The notes beneath the pieces were generated by a model. It did not search any database. It saw only the letters and a list, made by a program, of their open reading frames with translations, and was not told the DNA's origin. A stretch of DNA of 7,835 bases. Origin: Firmicutes bacterium UBA5499 (GTDB lineage Bacteria > Bacillota > DTU084). A program made the translations under genes and the position numbers. Below, piece after piece: positions 6,641 through 7,835 of the stretch (position 1 is its first letter; each line of letters begins with the position of its first letter). The stretch is from assembly GCA_002426275.1 (NCBI GenBank), contig DIPB01000176.1, positions 1 to 7,835 on the forward strand, in the 5' to 3' direction.

Positions 6641-6716
6641 CAAAAGTGACGTCTGGCGCGGAAATCACGGCTAGTGGTACGCGAGTGAGGAGAGGACGAG
6701 TAAACACAAGCTTTTG
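6641..6716 (+). promoter_or_regulatory. Foldable leader between the start-stop ORF and the prepilin gene
   Basis: Complementary segments are nested in order: CAAAAG (6641-6646) with CTTTTG (6711-6716), CGTCT (6650-6654) with GGACG (6694-6698, one G-U pair), CGCG (6657-6660) with CGCG (6680-6683), and ATCAC (6664-6668) with GTGGT (6674-6678, one G-U pair) closing a five-base loop. The whole could form one long interrupted stem ending 17 bases before the prepilin ATG. It does not match any riboswitch class I can recall. Individual stems are short, so chance pairing is possible. Confidence 0.35.
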
Positions 6717-6733
6717 AAAGGATGAGGCTGGAG

Positions 6734-6895
6734 ATGTCTGTTTTAGGGATAAAACGTGGACAAGCCATGGTGGAGTATATGATTTTGAGTATTTTATTGT
6801 CAGTTTGTTTACTTGCTTCCAGCAGGAAGCTGCAGGCTGCCTGGAATGAATTCTATCATGACACCGTTCGTATTGTGGCATTACCGTTTTTTTAG
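6734..6895 (+). CDS. Flp/class III-type prepilin-like small protein
   Basis: This is a 53-residue product ending at TAG 6893-6895. The N-terminus is short and basic (MSVLGIKRG), followed directly by QAMVEYMILSILLSVCLLA. Cleavage after G9 would give a mature protein of 44 residues with Glu at +5 and Tyr at +6, the hallmark of Flp (type IVb) and class III signal-peptide pilins processed by a prepilin peptidase. The hydrophobic helix (about 10-30) is the expected assembly segment, and the tail (about 31-53) is short. GAGG at 6724-6727 lies six bases before the ATG. No Tad/type IV assembly gene is in the window, so the partner machinery would have to be elsewhere. It is too short for many gene callers. 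A generic single-span peptide is the alternative, but the G|QAMVEY motif is strongly in favour of a pilin. Confidence 0.68.
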   Translation: MSVLGIKRGQAMVEYMILSILLSVCLLASSRKLQAAWNEFYHDTVRIVALPFF

Positions 6896-6957
6896 GCGCC
6901 GAATAAATGATTGCGCGAAGTTTTTCCAAGCAGGCCCTCGCTTTAGCTCGTTGGTAA

Positions 6958-7447
6958 GATAAGGCTGCTAAGTTGAATTTCTTTCAAAAGGCTTCGGACG
7001 GTAAGGTATTGTTTCGTCGGAATTCTCCACGCCAGGACAAAATGAGAGCAAGAGGCCGAACATCGGCTATCGCGTAAGCCCAACAACCTCAGGCGGAGCA
7101 AACCGGGAGTTGGCAACGGCTCACACGGACATAGCCTAAGCTGCGTTGAGGACTTTAATCTTAAGGCGATGCGGAAATTGTGAGGCAAGAAGAAAGTAAT
7201 TTACCTCAGTAACTTTTTGCAAATCCCGAAAGAGCAATGCGCTGAAGATGGCGCCCAGATGATTGCTCCAAGCTCCAAAATCTGTCAGGTATACGGTGTA
7301 ATCAACGATTTTCTGTTGCTGAATGATGGACAATGGAATTGCCAGGGTTGCGGTGCGCACAATGACCTGGACTCTAACGCAGCGATTAATATTGAAAGAG
7401 TCAGGGCAGCAACTCTCGGAGGAGAGGCAAGAGATTCTTTTTCCTAG
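6958..7447 (+). pseudogene. tnpB: Decayed IS200/IS605-type tnpB (copy 1)
   Basis: These are remains of the RNA-guided nuclease TnpB (OrfB) of an IS605-family element. In order I see: SDGK (6994-7005), as follows RuvC motif I; RLSRK (7064-7078) in another frame; VEDFNLKAM (7145-7171) carrying the RuvC II glutamate; then the zinc region from PSSKIC to WNCQGCG (7268-7354) and DLDSNAAINI (7361-7390) with the RuvC III aspartate. Damage includes a frame change near 7050 and a TGA at 7181-7183 where copy 2 has the Trp codon. The linker before VEDFN is also shortened, and a zinc cysteine has become Tyr (7292-7294). The gene is not functional. No tnpA was seen, and element ends could not be set; the left limit is approximate. 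Confidence 0.78.
7168..7209 (+). repeat. tnpB repeat segment, copy 1
   Basis: This 42-base segment matches 7748-7790 at 34 of 43 aligned positions, with one single-base gap. A second shared block (7106-7121 against 7675-7690) matches at 15 of 16. The two copies lie about 580 bases apart in the same orientation and belong to the two tnpB remnants. Confidence 0.7.
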
Positions 7448-7624
7448 GCCAAGAGCAGCAGCGCAACCTCGTGAAGCAAGGGGATGTCTCTGGGGTATGA
7501 AGCCGCAATAAAAGTGCAGCGGAGGGAACCTGATTAATTGGGGAAAGGACAATTAGAAGAGAAATTTCCGGCAATTAGCTTGTTGCTTTTTTGGTCATAG
7601 TTACCATCCGGATTCAAATACAGT

Positions 7625-7648
7625 CGGCAAAAAAAGATATCTTTGCCG
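7625..7648. repeat. Inverted repeat / hairpin within the second tnpB remnant
   Basis: CGGCAAA (7625-7631) is complementary to TTTGCCG (7642-7648). The inner AAAGATATCTTT (7633-7644) is itself a perfect 12-base palindrome, so the arms pair either way with an A-rich bulge. It could be a sub-terminal hairpin of the type IS200/IS605 elements use for end recognition, but no element end was identified beside it. Confidence 0.35.
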
Positions 7649-7747
7649 GATGAAGTTCGTTACAGGCAAGCAAAGGAGTTGGCGACGGCTAACAGTGGTT
7701 AGCGAGGCAGATGTGTTAATCTGCATTGAAACATTGAATTTCAAGAT

Positions 7748-7790
7748 GATGCAGAGTTTATGGGGCAAGAAGATAAGTGATTTGGCTCAG
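7748..7790 (+). repeat. tnpB repeat segment, copy 2
   Basis: This is the partner of 7168-7209. It keeps the Trp codon TGG (7761-7763) where copy 1 has TGA, and has one extra base (T at 7774) that keeps the TnpB frame after GGCAAGAAG. Copy 2 is thus closer to the intact family sequence in this segment. Confidence 0.7.
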
Positions 7791-7835
7791 AGCGGTTTTT
7801 ATTGGAATCTTGAACGATTAATGCTCCAAAGTGGC

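Larger units (their letters stand above)
7557..7835 (+). pseudogene. tnpB: Second tnpB remnant (copy 2), running off the window
   Basis: One frame is open from 7557 (after TAG 7554-7556) to the last base, 93 codons. Its second half reads as TnpB: ADVLICIETLNFKMMQSLWG, then KKISDLAQSGFYWNLERL. This aligns with the family's (I/V)EDLN-K-MQ-LWGRK-SDL segment around the RuvC II glutamate. An in-frame ATG lies at 7650. The first half does not align in this frame. Family pieces (RQAKELATA, 7662-7688) appear in another frame, and the stretch between ELATA and IETLN is much shorter than in intact TnpB. I therefore call it a deleted, frameshifted pseudogene rather than a complete gene. The zinc finger and RuvC III lie beyond the window and cannot be judged. 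Confidence 0.65.

Noticed and set aside
6631..6717. A 29-codon gene with the amber codon read as pyrrolysine or suppressed
   Set aside because: The product has no recognisable family signature and nothing in the window points to pyrrolysine machinery; a start-stop ORF or scar is simpler.
6896..6925. Terminator after the prepilin (GCGC...GCGC then TTTTT)
   Set aside because: The stem is only four pairs with a 13-base loop and four bases before the T run; too weak to call.
6636..6929. 97-codon minus-strand ORF over the prepilin
   Set aside because: It has no recognisable motif or ribosome binding site and is antisense to a well-supported small gene.
6944..6958. tRNA-like D-arm string (TAGCTCGTTGGTAAG)
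   Set aside because: No matching acceptor, anticodon or T arm could be placed around it; it lies at the left edge of the tnpB debris.
7136..7552. 138-codon minus-strand ORF over tnpB copy 1
   Set aside because: The plus strand carries clear TnpB motifs; the antisense frame has no family signature and is a shadow.
6338..7835. CRISPR array or regular short repeats in the accessory part
   Set aside because: The only repeats are the two diverged tnpB copies; there are no regularly spaced identical units.

Overview
The window looks like chromosomal DNA of a low-to-mid GC Firmicute. The evidence is strong AGGAGG-type ribosome binding sites, SigA-type promoters, and a metG-tatD run preceded by a YtxH-like protein and an AI-2E family permease. 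The gene content would fit the Negativicutes (a Sporomusa/Anaeromusa-type anaerobe), but that assignment is inference from gene content and was not tested by any search.

Layout. (1) Bases 1-573 are the 3' end of a large glycoside-hydrolase-like gene. (2) Bases 670-1939 hold a small glycine-zipper membrane protein followed, one base after its stop, by an AI-2E family permease. A near-perfect intrinsic-terminator hairpin sits inside the first codons of the permease gene. (3) A consensus promoter overlapping the permease stop drives a tight three-gene run, 2012-5376. It encodes methionyl-tRNA synthetase, a TatD-type metal-dependent DNase and an MtnX-like HAD phosphatase; the first junction shares one base and the second gap is 3 bases. 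(4) Convergent to it, on the minus strand, is a tyrosine-recombinase-family protein (5438-6337) that keeps the fold and the tyrosine but has lost most of the catalytic set. (5) Bases 6338-6733 are a long intergenic stretch. It holds a perfect DnaA box, a very strong ribosome binding site in front of a two-codon start-stop ORF (Met-Ser-amber), and about 76 nt that can fold into a nested stem. (6) Directly downstream is a 53-codon gene for a Flp/class III-type prepilin with the GQAMVEY processing motif. (7) From about 6958 to the end lie two decayed, tandem, diverged copies of an IS200/IS605-type tnpB gene.

Functionally, the left two thirds is housekeeping. metG, tatD and the phosphatase form one transcription unit, and the phosphatase family's link to methionine salvage suggests a methionine theme with MetRS. 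The right third is accessory: a degenerate recombinase, a lone prepilin with an elaborate leader, and transposon debris. The items most worth a second look are the terminator inside the permease gene, the start-stop ORF plus foldable leader before the prepilin, and the catalytically degraded recombinase.
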